From: Armatimonadota bacterium
Lineage (GTDB): Bacteria > Armatimonadota > Fimbriimonadia > Fimbriimonadales > Fimbriimonadaceae
Length of the DNA: 64,000 bases
Direction of reading: 5' to 3'
Assembly: GCA_017303935.1 (NCBI GenBank)
Contig: JAFLBD010000002.1
Location: 682,001 to 746,000, forward strand
The notes below the pieces were generated by a model. It ran no database searches and had not been told where the DNA came from. It saw nothing but the letters and a program-made list of their open reading frames with translations. The position numbers were made by a program, and so were the translations under genes. Positions 9,596-16,684 of this stretch are shown here, piece after piece. Position 1 is the first letter of the stretch; each line of letters opens with the position of its first letter.

Positions 9596-10729
9596 ATGAG
9601 CGCGCCGTTTGACCTAGGAATTTTGGGTGGAGGCCAGTTGGGCCGAATGACGATCCAGGCCGCTCAGCGAATGGGCTTGCGATGCCTCAGCTACGACCCG
9701 AGTCCCGAAGCTCCAGCTGGACAAATCGCTCCTTTGGTCAACGGTCCGTTTGATAACCCAGAACTCATGGCCCAGGTCTTCAGCCAGTGCGCCCGGGTGA
9801 CCATCGAAAACGAGTTCATTCCGGCATCTGCACTCAAAAAGGCGATTCAATTGGCGGGAAGAACGCCGGATTGCTTGGTTCCTGGTCTGGAGGCGATCGC
9901 GACTATACAAGACAAATTGCTCCAGCGCCAGAAGCTCATCGCCGCAGGCGTACCCTCGCCAGAGGCAGTACCACTCGATGGTGACGGGACGCTCGCCATC
10001 AGCAAGATCGGTTTTCCGATGGTACTCAAGTCCCGATTTGGCGGCTACGATGGCAAGGGAACACGGTTTGTCGAAGACACAGACGAGTTCGATCTCTACC
10101 GCAATCTTTGGCAATCGGGCGGTGGTTGGCTGGCTGAGCAGAAAGTGGATTTCAAACGCGAACTTGCCGTGATGGTTGTGGCCGCGCCAAATGGAATTTC
10201 GGTGTATCCGACGATGGAAACGCGGCAAGTCAATCACGTCTGCGATACGGTTTCTCCGGTGGATGCTGACGGCTCAGCGGTTGCGATTGCAGCAATCCGG
10301 GCGCTCGGCTGTATCGGGCTCTTTGGCGTCGAATTGTTCGAGACTCAATCCGGCGAAATCTTGGTCAACGAAATCGCGCCAAGACCGCACAATTCGGGCC
10401 ACTACACCTTGGATTGGGGCGGCGCGAGCCAGTTCGAACAGCATGTCCGAATCGCGCTAGGACTGCCTCCCGCGCCGATTGATGGTTATCCGACGAGCAT
10501 GGCAAATCTGCTTGGGCAAGAAACCCAGATCGACTACCGCGCCGGGCTTGGTGCAGCGTTGATCAAAGACCCAGGCTGCTTTGTGCATTGGTACGGAAAA
10601 TCGAATCGGCCAGGAAGAAAGGTCGGGCACATCAACGCATCGGGACTGGACTCCCTTAACCGAGTTATTGAGGCAAGAAACACTTTTTATTCGGCTTGGG
10701 CACCCAAAGATTCGACCCAAGATAGTTAA
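9596..10729 (+). CDS. purK: N5-carboxyaminoimidazole ribonucleotide synthetase PurK
   Basis: This ATP-grasp enzyme makes N5-CAIR from AIR, bicarbonate and ATP in purine biosynthesis. The N-terminus has the nucleotide-binding L-G-G-G-Q-L-G-R-M. The middle carries the ATP-grasp core (K-S-R-F-G-G-Y-D-G-K-G) and N-E-I-A-P-R-P-H-N-S-G-H, a hallmark of PurK. Length (377 aa) is normal. It follows rnhC by 10 nt, likely in one transcript. The partner purE is not in the window. Confidence 0.95.
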   Translation: MSAPFDLGILGGGQLGRMTIQAAQRMGLRCLSYDPSPEAPAGQIAPLVNGPFDNPELMAQVFSQCARVTIENEFIPASALKKAIQLAGRTPDCLVPGLEAIATIQDKLLQRQKLIAAGVPSPEAVPLDGDGTLAISKIGFPMVLKSRFGGYDGKGTRFVEDTDEFDLYRNLWQSGGGWLAEQKVDFKRELAVMVVAAPNGISVYPTMETRQVNHVCDTVSPVDADGSAVAIAAIRALGCIGLFGVELFETQSGEILVNEIAPRPHNSGHYTLDWGGASQFEQHVRIALGLPPAPIDGYPTSMANLLGQETQIDYRAGLGAALIKDPGCFVHWYGKSNRPGRKVGHINASGLDSLNRVIEARNTFYSAWAPKDSTQDS

Positions 10730-10735
10730 ACTATC
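10721..10735. promoter_or_regulatory. 15-bp perfect palindrome spanning the purK stop codon
   Basis: GATAGT-TAA-ACTATC has 6-bp arms around the purK stop codon and ends 7 nt before the ATG of the HMA-domain protein. No T-run follows, so it is not a terminator. It could be a metal-sensor operator or chance. Confidence 0.3.
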
Positions 10736-10742
10736 ATTAACC

Positions 10743-10970
10743 ATGAAAACGGTTGAATTGAAGATTGTTGGAATGTCGTGCAACGGCTGTGTGAAGCATG
10801 CCACCGAGGCGCTCAACGGGGTTGATGGCGTGATCAGCGCGCGAGTTTCGCTTCCAAACAAGGGCGTGGTTTCGATGAACGACGATACAGCGCTGGAAGC
10901 GATCATCGAAGCGCTCATCGAAGCGCTCGATCAAGAGGGCTACACCGCCACCCCAGCAGAAGCCAGCTAA
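10743..10970 (+). CDS. Heavy-metal-associated (HMA) domain protein, CopZ-like
   Basis: The 75-aa cytoplasmic protein is a single ferredoxin-like HMA domain with the metal-binding loop G-M-S-C-N-G-C (C13, C16). Such proteins bind Cu(I) and pass it to P-type ATPases or act as buffers. A short acidic, repeated stretch (I-I-E-A-L-I-E-A-L) precedes the end of the fold. No copper ATPase or CsoR regulator is nearby. The gene follows purK by 13 nt and its stop overlaps the convergent hypothetical gene by 4 nt. Confidence 0.85.
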   Translation: MKTVELKIVGMSCNGCVKHATEALNGVDGVISARVSLPNKGVVSMNDDTALEAIIEALIEALDQEGYTATPAEAS

Positions 10971-11302
10971 TCGAGGCGCGCCATCAGCGGGTCGAGCACC
11001 GAATCCAGTAGCACCAGACACTCGATGTTGTGGTCGCGCACGATTGCGTTTTCGATGGCGAAATTTAGCGGGAGGAGCCGGGGCAACAAGCCTTCGACAT
11101 CTTGAAACCACTCGCCATATTCCGCTGCGTGTTCGCTTTGGCTGAACACGGCAAGGCCGGCGAGCTTCCACTCGGGGACGTAATAGCAAGCCTGACGACC
11201 ATCGGGCGCCTCTAGCACCCAGATCGGATCAGGGAACCCTGCCGCCTCGGGACAAGGCAGCAACCCCCGTGCGATAGACGGACTGCAAAGCCCACCGCTC
11301 AT
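10967..11302 (-). CDS. Hypothetical protein (111 aa)
   Basis: This is an uninterrupted 111-aa frame with ordinary codon use. It is acidic and rich in aromatic residues (W-V-L-E-A-P-D-G-R-Q-A-C-Y-Y-V-P-E-W), with no signal peptide or membrane segment. I do not recognise a family. The 4-nt tail-to-tail overlap with the HMA gene is like other gene junctions here, which supports it being real. The start at 11302 gives the longest frame. Confidence 0.5.
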   Translation of the reverse strand: MSGGLCSPSIARGLLPCPEAAGFPDPIWVLEAPDGRQACYYVPEWKLAGLAVFSQSEHAAEYGEWFQDVEGLLPRLLPLNFAIENAIVRDHNIECLVLLDSVLDPLMARLD

Positions 11303-11373
11303 GAACCAAGGGACGTTTGAACTGTCCCAAAAGGTTTGGGACCATTGGAACGGGGCGCAATCAGGCGGTGTTG

Positions 11374-11379
11374 TATACT
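11374..11379 (+). promoter_or_regulatory. -10 box of the tmRNA gene
   Basis: TATACT lies 14 nt before the 5' end of mature tmRNA, leaving room for a short precursor leader removed by RNase P. No convincing -35 element was found at normal spacing. Confidence 0.5.
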
Positions 11380-11393
11380 AGTGAAGACAATTT

Positions 11394-11746
11394 GGGGGCG
11401 AACGGGTTCGACAGGGCTGGTTCGACTTAGAGTTGCGAGCCGAGGCGCCGCTGGCCTCGTAAAAAGCGGCAAAAAAATAACTGCAAACAACAACTTTGCA
11501 TACGCTGCTTAATTAAGCACGTCATCGAGCTGACGCCAGCCGTAAGCGTTAGAATCCGGTGTGATCAAATACGGATCGTTTCGTGAGCTTCTGTTCGTAG
11601 CAAGCGCGACTAAATAAACCGAACTGGGCAAGAAGTCAGCCGGCCCCTGGAGAGACTTCTGCCGAGACCAAGTAACGGGGAGACGCTCGTGGTAATTTTG
11701 AGGGCGACAGTTTTGGAACGGGGTTCAATTCCCCGCGCCTCCACCA
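11394..11746 (+). ncRNA. ssrA: Transfer-messenger RNA (tmRNA), one-piece
   Basis: tmRNA rescues stalled ribosomes and tags the unfinished protein for proteolysis. The 5' GGGGGCG (11394-11400) pairs with CGCCTCC (11736-11742), followed by discriminator A and an encoded CCA (11744-11746). The tRNA-like domain has the expected T-arm GGTTCAATTCC. The tag frame starts at GCA 11483 and ends at TAA 11510-11512, encoding ANNNFAYAA, preceded by the alanine brought by tmRNA itself. The hydrophobic -A-A ending is the usual protease signal. The total is 353 nt, a normal size. Confidence 0.95.
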
Positions 11747-11816
11747 AATTTTTCCTTTGTTGATTTTTCGCCAGCCAAGGTTTTCTGCCTTTTCCCGCAT
11801 TTCGGCACAAAATTTG

Positions 11817-11845
11817 TTGCGTGACTGACAGATTCGTCTTATACT
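11817..11845 (+). promoter_or_regulatory. Sigma-70-like promoter of the GH5 operon
   Basis: TTGCGT (11817-11822) and TATACT (11840-11845) are separated by 17 nt. An AGAGG ribosome-binding site then lies about 8 nt before ATG 11864. Both elements and the spacing are close to consensus. Confidence 0.6.
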
Positions 11846-11863
11846 GGGAACAGAGGCAATGTA

Positions 11864-13552
11864 ATGAATTCGTTCAAATCACTCTCACTTTTGGCATCAG
11901 CCATGTTCTTCAGTTCGTTGGCATCTGTTTCGTATGGGCAAGGTAATCCTCCGGGCGACCCACCGGGTGAAACTGAGTTGAATGAGCTAAGTTGCACTGA
12001 TCCCATACCAAAGTACTTACGCTATGGCGTAAATCTTGACGGCGTGTATCAGGCAGATTGGGCATACATGCTTGGGCGACCTTGCTACGACGAGCGCCGA
12101 CTAGATGACTTACTCATAGAGGCAGACTTTGTCAAGCTCCGTCTTGCTGGTTTTGAGCATGTTCGGATTCCGATTTCACCAGTGGCTTTCGGAGTCCATG
12201 ACCAAACGGGCAAAGTCGAGCCAAGTTTCATATTTAAGAGAGAGGCTTCCGATCCATCCTTTAGCCCCGGTAATTGGCCAGTTGGATATCATATCAATGC
12301 CCAAGAGAATTTCGAGGCTCTTGCCGCCGACATCATTGCGGCACAAGCCCAAGGACTAGATGTCATTTTGGATTGCCATCCTTGGCTTGTGTCTCAAGCG
12401 CACTACGATTATGAGTGGAAAGGCGGTGCTGGAACAACGAAGCCACCATCGGGGACTTTCTTAGAAAATTTCTGCACCGATGGCCCCATGCCAATTCCGA
12501 TCACTCAAAATCATCCACTACCAAAGTTTTGGTCCTCATTTTTGGCGGAACTTAGAATTCATCTAGACGTTCTTGAAAATCCGCTCTGCGGAGGAAATGT
12601 GTTTCAGGGCATTCACTTTGAAGTTTTGAATGAACCGATGGTGAATTTTTGGGGGCAAATAAGTGAAACGCAGTATGGTCCGCGATACTCCGAGGGTGCG
12701 TCGAATACATCTCTGGATCCTGCGATTGATCGACAGTGGAAGTTCGATCAACTGGCCAACTGGAAAGCAATCCAAGCCCAAGCAATAAAGGCTATTTACA
12801 CTGAGGTCGATCCGGAAGGCAACCGGATTATTGTGTCGACTCTCACGAATCTTGTTGATAGTTTTGGCGAGCAAAAGCGGCAACCACTTGTCCCTGGAAC
12901 GCCAACTTACCAATTCACACCGTACAGCCCCAGCGAAATGACGGCGATTGGGTGTCCAGAAAGTTACAGCCGGCGACTGATTTATGCCTATCATCCGTAT
13001 TTGCCATTCAAGTACACGCACAAAGAACCGATAGGCGGAATCGCACCAGAGTATCTAAAAAAGCGAGATTACGGCGACAATTTTGTTGCTCCCCATACCT
13101 CATTTTTCTATCGCGATAATATCCTGGAAAGTGAGAACTCCAGCACAAGAACGAAGGCGATGCCCTACATGTTTGATTGGGTCGGCTCCTACGATAACCC
13201 CGCAATTATTGCAACGGAATTTGGCGTCATAAAGCGTGATGGAGACCCATACGCGGAACCGGACCCTGTACCCACAAATCCTACTACGCTGGACGTAGAC
13301 GACTGGCAACGATACAAATGGCACTATGACTTGCGCACTCTAATGGAGGCTCACAACTCTGCATGGACAGTCTTTGGATATACCAGTACTTGGGGCGTGA
13401 CTGGCAGGTTTGTCTATCTTGAGCGGTTTAAACTCAACGAAAACCCAATATATCACCGAAGTATAACCCGAAATGGCGGGGGAGTGATTCATCCGATGAT
13501 GATCCAGGCTCTCTTCAGTGATACCAGACCAAGTGACGGTAATGATGACTAA
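11864..13552 (+). CDS. Secreted glycoside hydrolase family 5 (cellulase-like)
   Basis: The 562-aa protein has a signal peptide ending around S-Y-G-Q and a Gly/Pro-rich linker, followed by a (beta/alpha)8 barrel. The GH5 acid/base lies in L-N-E-P (E257) and the nucleophile in A-T-E-F-G (E452). The upstream R-I-P-I-S and the D-C-H-P-W strands also fit clan GH-A retaining enzymes. Likely substrates are beta-glucans or mannans, but the subfamily cannot be set by eye. The next gene overlaps by 8 nt and encodes a PEP-CTERM protein, so the two are one operon. Base composition is slightly more AT-rich than in the neighbouring housekeeping genes. Confidence 0.85.
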   Translation: MNSFKSLSLLASAMFFSSLASVSYGQGNPPGDPPGETELNELSCTDPIPKYLRYGVNLDGVYQADWAYMLGRPCYDERRLDDLLIEADFVKLRLAGFEHVRIPISPVAFGVHDQTGKVEPSFIFKREASDPSFSPGNWPVGYHINAQENFEALAADIIAAQAQGLDVILDCHPWLVSQAHYDYEWKGGAGTTKPPSGTFLENFCTDGPMPIPITQNHPLPKFWSSFLAELRIHLDVLENPLCGGNVFQGIHFEVLNEPMVNFWGQISETQYGPRYSEGASNTSLDPAIDRQWKFDQLANWKAIQAQAIKAIYTEVDPEGNRIIVSTLTNLVDSFGEQKRQPLVPGTPTYQFTPYSPSEMTAIGCPESYSRRLIYAYHPYLPFKYTHKEPIGGIAPEYLKKRDYGDNFVAPHTSFFYRDNILESENSSTRTKAMPYMFDWVGSYDNPAIIATEFGVIKRDGDPYAEPDPVPTNPTTLDVDDWQRYKWHYDLRTLMEAHNSAWTVFGYTSTWGVTGRFVYLERFKLNENPIYHRSITRNGGGVIHPMMIQALFSDTRPSDGNDD

Positions 13553-14657
13553 TCGAATTCTGTCCTTGGGGCTTGTTCTTGCATCAAGTTTCTCTCATGC
13601 ATTGACTTGGTCAATGCGTGAAGTCAACGTGCCGGGACAAACCAATCTCAGGATCACCGGAATCAATAACTCTGGACAGATGTCTGCCCAGAGTAGCGAT
13701 GTAAACTTTACAACTTCCAGCATTCACCGGATAAATATCAATGGGCAAGTCGAGTCCGCAACTGCCGGAAGTCTCCAGTATTTTGCTGTTCGCTCGGGCG
13801 GGATCAGTGAGGCAGGTGAAGTTGTGATCAACGGTGCGCCGCGTGCAGGAACAGGTGTAAAGCCAGTCGGTTATTGGACGCCAGGCGTAGGAGCAACAAG
13901 CCTAGTTTCTGTTGAGCCAGCTTTCTATAGTATCGGAACTTTCAATATGAACAGTTCCCATGTTGCAGTGGGCTGGGCGCAGTACACCGGACCTGACAGT
14001 TCAGTTCCCTCCGGTATGGCGATGGCGTTCTCTCCTACCAGCGGCGGTACGCTGAACCCAGGCTATTGGGACGGCGACAACATGGCCAGAGACATCGATG
14101 AAGCCGGAAACATTGTCGGATGTGTAAACCTAAATCCGATAATGTGGCGACCAGATGGAAGTTATGTTTCACTGGCCCAGCCGAACACGTATGGGTCGGC
14201 ATGCAGCATCAATTCCAGCGGTCTCATTAGCGGCACACTGAACGATTCGGCCGGCAAACACCTTGCAATCTGGAATACATCTGGTCAGTTGCTCCACAAA
14301 ATCTACATCGGCGATAAAGATTCAACGCCTAATCCACAGTCTGAGCAAATGTATATGAACGAGAACGGTGATGTGGTGGTAACTGTGCTCAAGAATGGTG
14401 CATTGCGCCACTGTTTTTGGTCGGAGTCAACAGGACTCCTTGACATCACCACGTCTTTCACCAACACCAGCGGTGGACGACTGAACATCATGGGGATCAA
14501 CAACCGCAGGGAGATGATCGCTGGAGGCTATTTTGGAAACGCCTACAAGCAAAACCTCCTCCTCACCCCAGTGCCAGAGCCATCTGAGCTGATCGTTCTC
14601 GGGGTTGGGCTGGTGGGCGTCGTTCTCCGGCGACGCAAGAGAAAAGCAACCCGTTAG
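13545..14657 (+). CDS. PEP-CTERM protein with HAF-like repeats
   Basis: The protein of about 370 aa has a signal peptide and a C-terminal sorting signal: V-P-E-P, a hydrophobic helix, then an R-R-R-K-R-K cluster. Exosortase would cut near the PEP motif and link it to the surface or matrix. The middle has repeated units of the type I-N-N/S-x-G-x-I/M-x-G followed by a Trp/aromatic strand, like the extracellular HAF repeats. I chose ATG 13545 (13542 is equally possible), which gives a clean signal peptide and overlaps the GH5 stop. Co-expression suggests a carbohydrate-related surface role. Exosortase is not in the window. Confidence 0.75.
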   Translation: MTNRILSLGLVLASSFSHALTWSMREVNVPGQTNLRITGINNSGQMSAQSSDVNFTTSSIHRININGQVESATAGSLQYFAVRSGGISEAGEVVINGAPRAGTGVKPVGYWTPGVGATSLVSVEPAFYSIGTFNMNSSHVAVGWAQYTGPDSSVPSGMAMAFSPTSGGTLNPGYWDGDNMARDIDEAGNIVGCVNLNPIMWRPDGSYVSLAQPNTYGSACSINSSGLISGTLNDSAGKHLAIWNTSGQLLHKIYIGDKDSTPNPQSEQMYMNENGDVVVTVLKNGALRHCFWSESTGLLDITTSFTNTSGGRLNIMGINNRREMIAGGYFGNAYKQNLLLTPVPEPSELIVLGVGLVGVVLRRRKRKATR

Positions 14658-15067
14658 TTAGGGTCGCCGAGCTGACCGACGAGCACGACGTAGCCATCCG
14701 GATCCATGGCGCGAAGCTCGCCCGCAGGCATGTGGTGAGGGTGTGAAATGCCGAGCACGCATCCGTGACCAGCAAAATCGGCTTCCGACTCCGACAAGCC
14801 CGCGTCCACCAAATGCGCACGAAACGCCTTGACATCGGGGGCGTAGGTGTAGAACAAAACGGCCTGGATCGTGTGGTCAACCGGCCCGGAAGCCCGCGCC
14901 AGCATCAGCTTCTGGCCGCCGACTTCCATCATCGCCCAGAACGGATCATCGGCTGGCCCGTACACCGAAACGCAACTCATCCCCAGAATTTCGTAGAAGC
15001 GAATGGAGTTCTTCACGCTTGCGACGTGAGCATAGGGCGCAATCCCGGTGATCATCTTGTGGGTCAT
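14654..15067 (-). CDS. VOC (glyoxalase/bleomycin-resistance) superfamily protein
   Basis: The 137-aa protein has two beta-alpha-beta-beta-beta units. It starts with the typical V-A-S-V-K-N-S-I-R-F-Y-E-I-L-G-M and ends with E-L-R-A-M-D-P-D-G-Y-V-V, the usual last strand carrying a metal-ligand glutamate. These folds make divalent-metal enzymes or binding proteins, and the substrate here is unknown. It overlaps the convergent PEP-CTERM gene by 4 nt. Confidence 0.8.
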   Translation of the reverse strand: MTHKMITGIAPYAHVASVKNSIRFYEILGMSCVSVYGPADDPFWAMMEVGGQKLMLARASGPVDHTIQAVLFYTYAPDVKAFRAHLVDAGLSESEADFAGHGCVLGISHPHHMPAGELRAMDPDGYVVLVGQLGDPN

Positions 15068-15124
15068 TCTACCCAGATTCTCAGCGGGTATCCTATGATT
15101 TCGAACTCAGAGGATTGAAAAACG

Positions 15125-15373
15125 ATGCCTTACGTTGTCACAGAAGCTTGTATTGGAGTCAAGGACAAATCTTGCATGACCGTCTGCCCGGTGGATTGCA
15201 TCTACGAAGGCGATGACATGGTGTTCATCCATCCTGACGAGTGCATCGACTGCGGACTGTGCGAACCTGAGTGCCCGGTCACCGCGATCTACGTTGATAC
15301 CGACGTTCCTCCGAATTTCAAGAGCTATGTCGAGAAGAACGCGGTTGAAGCAGAGAAGCTCCGCAGCAAGTAA
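15125..15373 (+). CDS. Seven-iron ferredoxin
   Basis: This 82-aa electron carrier has the order C9-x7-C17-x3-C21-P-x2-C25 and C40-x2-C43-x2-C46-x3-C50-P. By comparison with the Thermus and Azotobacter 7Fe ferredoxins, C9, C17 and C50 would hold a [3Fe-4S] cluster, and C21, C40, C43 and C46 a [4Fe-4S] cluster, with C25 spare. Start ATG 15125 has an AGAGGA-like ribosome-binding site. It stands alone, so its redox partner cannot be inferred. Confidence 0.9.
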   Translation: MPYVVTEACIGVKDKSCMTVCPVDCIYEGDDMVFIHPDECIDCGLCEPECPVTAIYVDTDVPPNFKSYVEKNAVEAEKLRSK

Positions 15374-15379
15374 TTCGGA

Positions 15380-15988
15380 TTAGGCGGATTCGCGGCGGCT
15401 GACCAATGAATTGAATTGGTTGAGCCATTTTCCGGTGGTGATCCGGTCGTTTTGCCCGAGTTTGATTCCGATGCGATAGGAACCCATGCCGTCTTGCATC
15501 TCGCGGCAGTATTGCACCGTGCCATGAACTTGGAGCGTGCTACCTGGGCCTTTGATTTCCATTCGAACCACTGATCGCACTGTCACGCTGCGGCTCACGG
15601 CGATCGAAACTCCCGCCTTTGAGATATCCAGCACCATGCCCTTGAGCGGGCCATCCATATCCTGCATGTTGGCCAAGAACAACTCGGTGGCGATGCGCGC
15701 AGGCTCGGTGCAGTTGACAAATCGAAAATCGCCGTTGTTGCGGCAATGAGTTCCCAAAGCGTTGGTGGTAGACACCGTGCCCGAACCTAAAATTCGCTTA
15801 TCGGGGCCGTGAATCTCGAAGATGACTGGCTCGTTGTCGCCGATGGTGGCGGGCACGTTGAGCAAAAACAACGAGTCTTCGGCGTCGATTGTCTTCACAA
15901 CGGCGCTTAGAATTTTTCCGGTTGACAGCACCGTGATTCGTACACGCGTGCCTGCGACCTTGGCGAGCTCTTCTTGAGTCGTTGCCAT
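15380..15988 (-). CDS. PilZ-domain protein
   Basis: The 202-aa cytoplasmic protein has a YcgR-N-like beta domain in the first half (G-T-R-V-R-I-T-V-L-S-T-G-K). A PilZ-type barrel forms the second half (D-I-S-K-A-G-V-S-I-A near residue 120). PilZ domains bind cyclic di-GMP. The usual upstream R-x3-R is represented only loosely by R...R in the F-R-F-V-N-C-T-E-P-A-R-I region, so ligand binding is uncertain. A role in motility or matrix control is an inference from the fold. Confidence 0.65.
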   Translation of the reverse strand: MATTQEELAKVAGTRVRITVLSTGKILSAVVKTIDAEDSLFLLNVPATIGDNEPVIFEIHGPDKRILGSGTVSTTNALGTHCRNNGDFRFVNCTEPARIATELFLANMQDMDGPLKGMVLDISKAGVSIAVSRSVTVRSVVRMEIKGPGSTLQVHGTVQYCREMQDGMGSYRIGIKLGQNDRITTGKWLNQFNSLVSRRESA

Positions 15989-16041
15989 CCCAAATAGGTT
16001 ATATGGTCGAATTGAGGCTGATCTTTACTAAAACTGGTGTT

Positions 16042-16071
16042 TTGACCTGCCTTGCTGGGAGGGTCTAAACT
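16042..16071 (+). promoter_or_regulatory. Promoter of the GbsR-like regulator gene
   Basis: TTGACC (16042-16047) and TAAACT (16066-16071) lie 18 nt apart. The GTG start follows 21 nt downstream of the -10. Confidence 0.5.
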
Positions 16072-16092
16072 GGGTTATCCTGTGGGTTAGAA

Positions 16093-16638
16093 GTGAACAA
16101 CTACGAAGAGTTTTCTCGCGAAGAGCGCGCCGTTTACGATGTCCAAGAAAAATTCATCATGGAATGGGGGCGGATGAGCTCGAGCTGGGGCATCAATCGC
16201 ACCATGGCGCAGATTCACGCGCTGCTCTTTATCACTGGCCGGCCGCACAATGTTGAGGAGATCATGGATCGGCTGAGCATCAGCCGCGGAAACGCCAGCA
16301 TGAATCTGCGCGACTTGATGGATTGGGGCATCATCCGGCGGTTCCGGCGCAAAGGCGATCGAAAGGATATGTATCTGACCGATTCTGAGCCTTGGCAGAT
16401 GGTCGCTCGGGTGGTGCGCGAACGCAAGCGCCGTGAGCTTGATCCGACGTCGAAAGTGCTTCAGGAATGCCTGGAGAACATCCCGCCGAATTCTCCAATG
16501 GATGAAGCTGAGCAGTTGCGCCATCGACTCGCAGGATTGTTGGAACTGTTCGCTTTGGTGGATTCGCTGTACGAACAGGTCTTTCGCAGCGATGAGACCT
16601 TCCGGCAAACGCTCAAGCTATTCGGCGCCAAAGAGTGA
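16093..16638 (+). CDS. GbsR/MarR-type transcriptional regulator
   Basis: The 181-aa protein starts with GTG. It has a winged-helix domain at about residues 25-105, with the recognition segment L-S-I-S-R-G-N-A-S-M-N-L-R-D-L. It resembles GbsR, the choline/glycine-betaine repressor family, including the W-G-I-N-R-T-M-A-Q-I-H-A-L-L-F opening. A helical C-terminal dimerisation region follows. The ligand is unknown and no betaine genes are nearby. lon begins 46 nt downstream with its own ribosome-binding site, so co-transcription is possible. Confidence 0.8.
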   Translation: MNNYEEFSREERAVYDVQEKFIMEWGRMSSSWGINRTMAQIHALLFITGRPHNVEEIMDRLSISRGNASMNLRDLMDWGIIRRFRRKGDRKDMYLTDSEPWQMVARVVRERKRRELDPTSKVLQECLENIPPNSPMDEAEQLRHRLAGLLELFALVDSLYEQVFRSDETFRQTLKLFGAKE

Positions 16639-16684
16639 AGATTGAGGCCAAATGCGCCGAAAATTCACTCAAAGGTGAACCAAT

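Noticed and set aside
11299-11810. Minus-strand frames over the tmRNA region
   Set aside because: They cover the tmRNA gene, which is fully explained by its acceptor stem, tag frame and CCA end.
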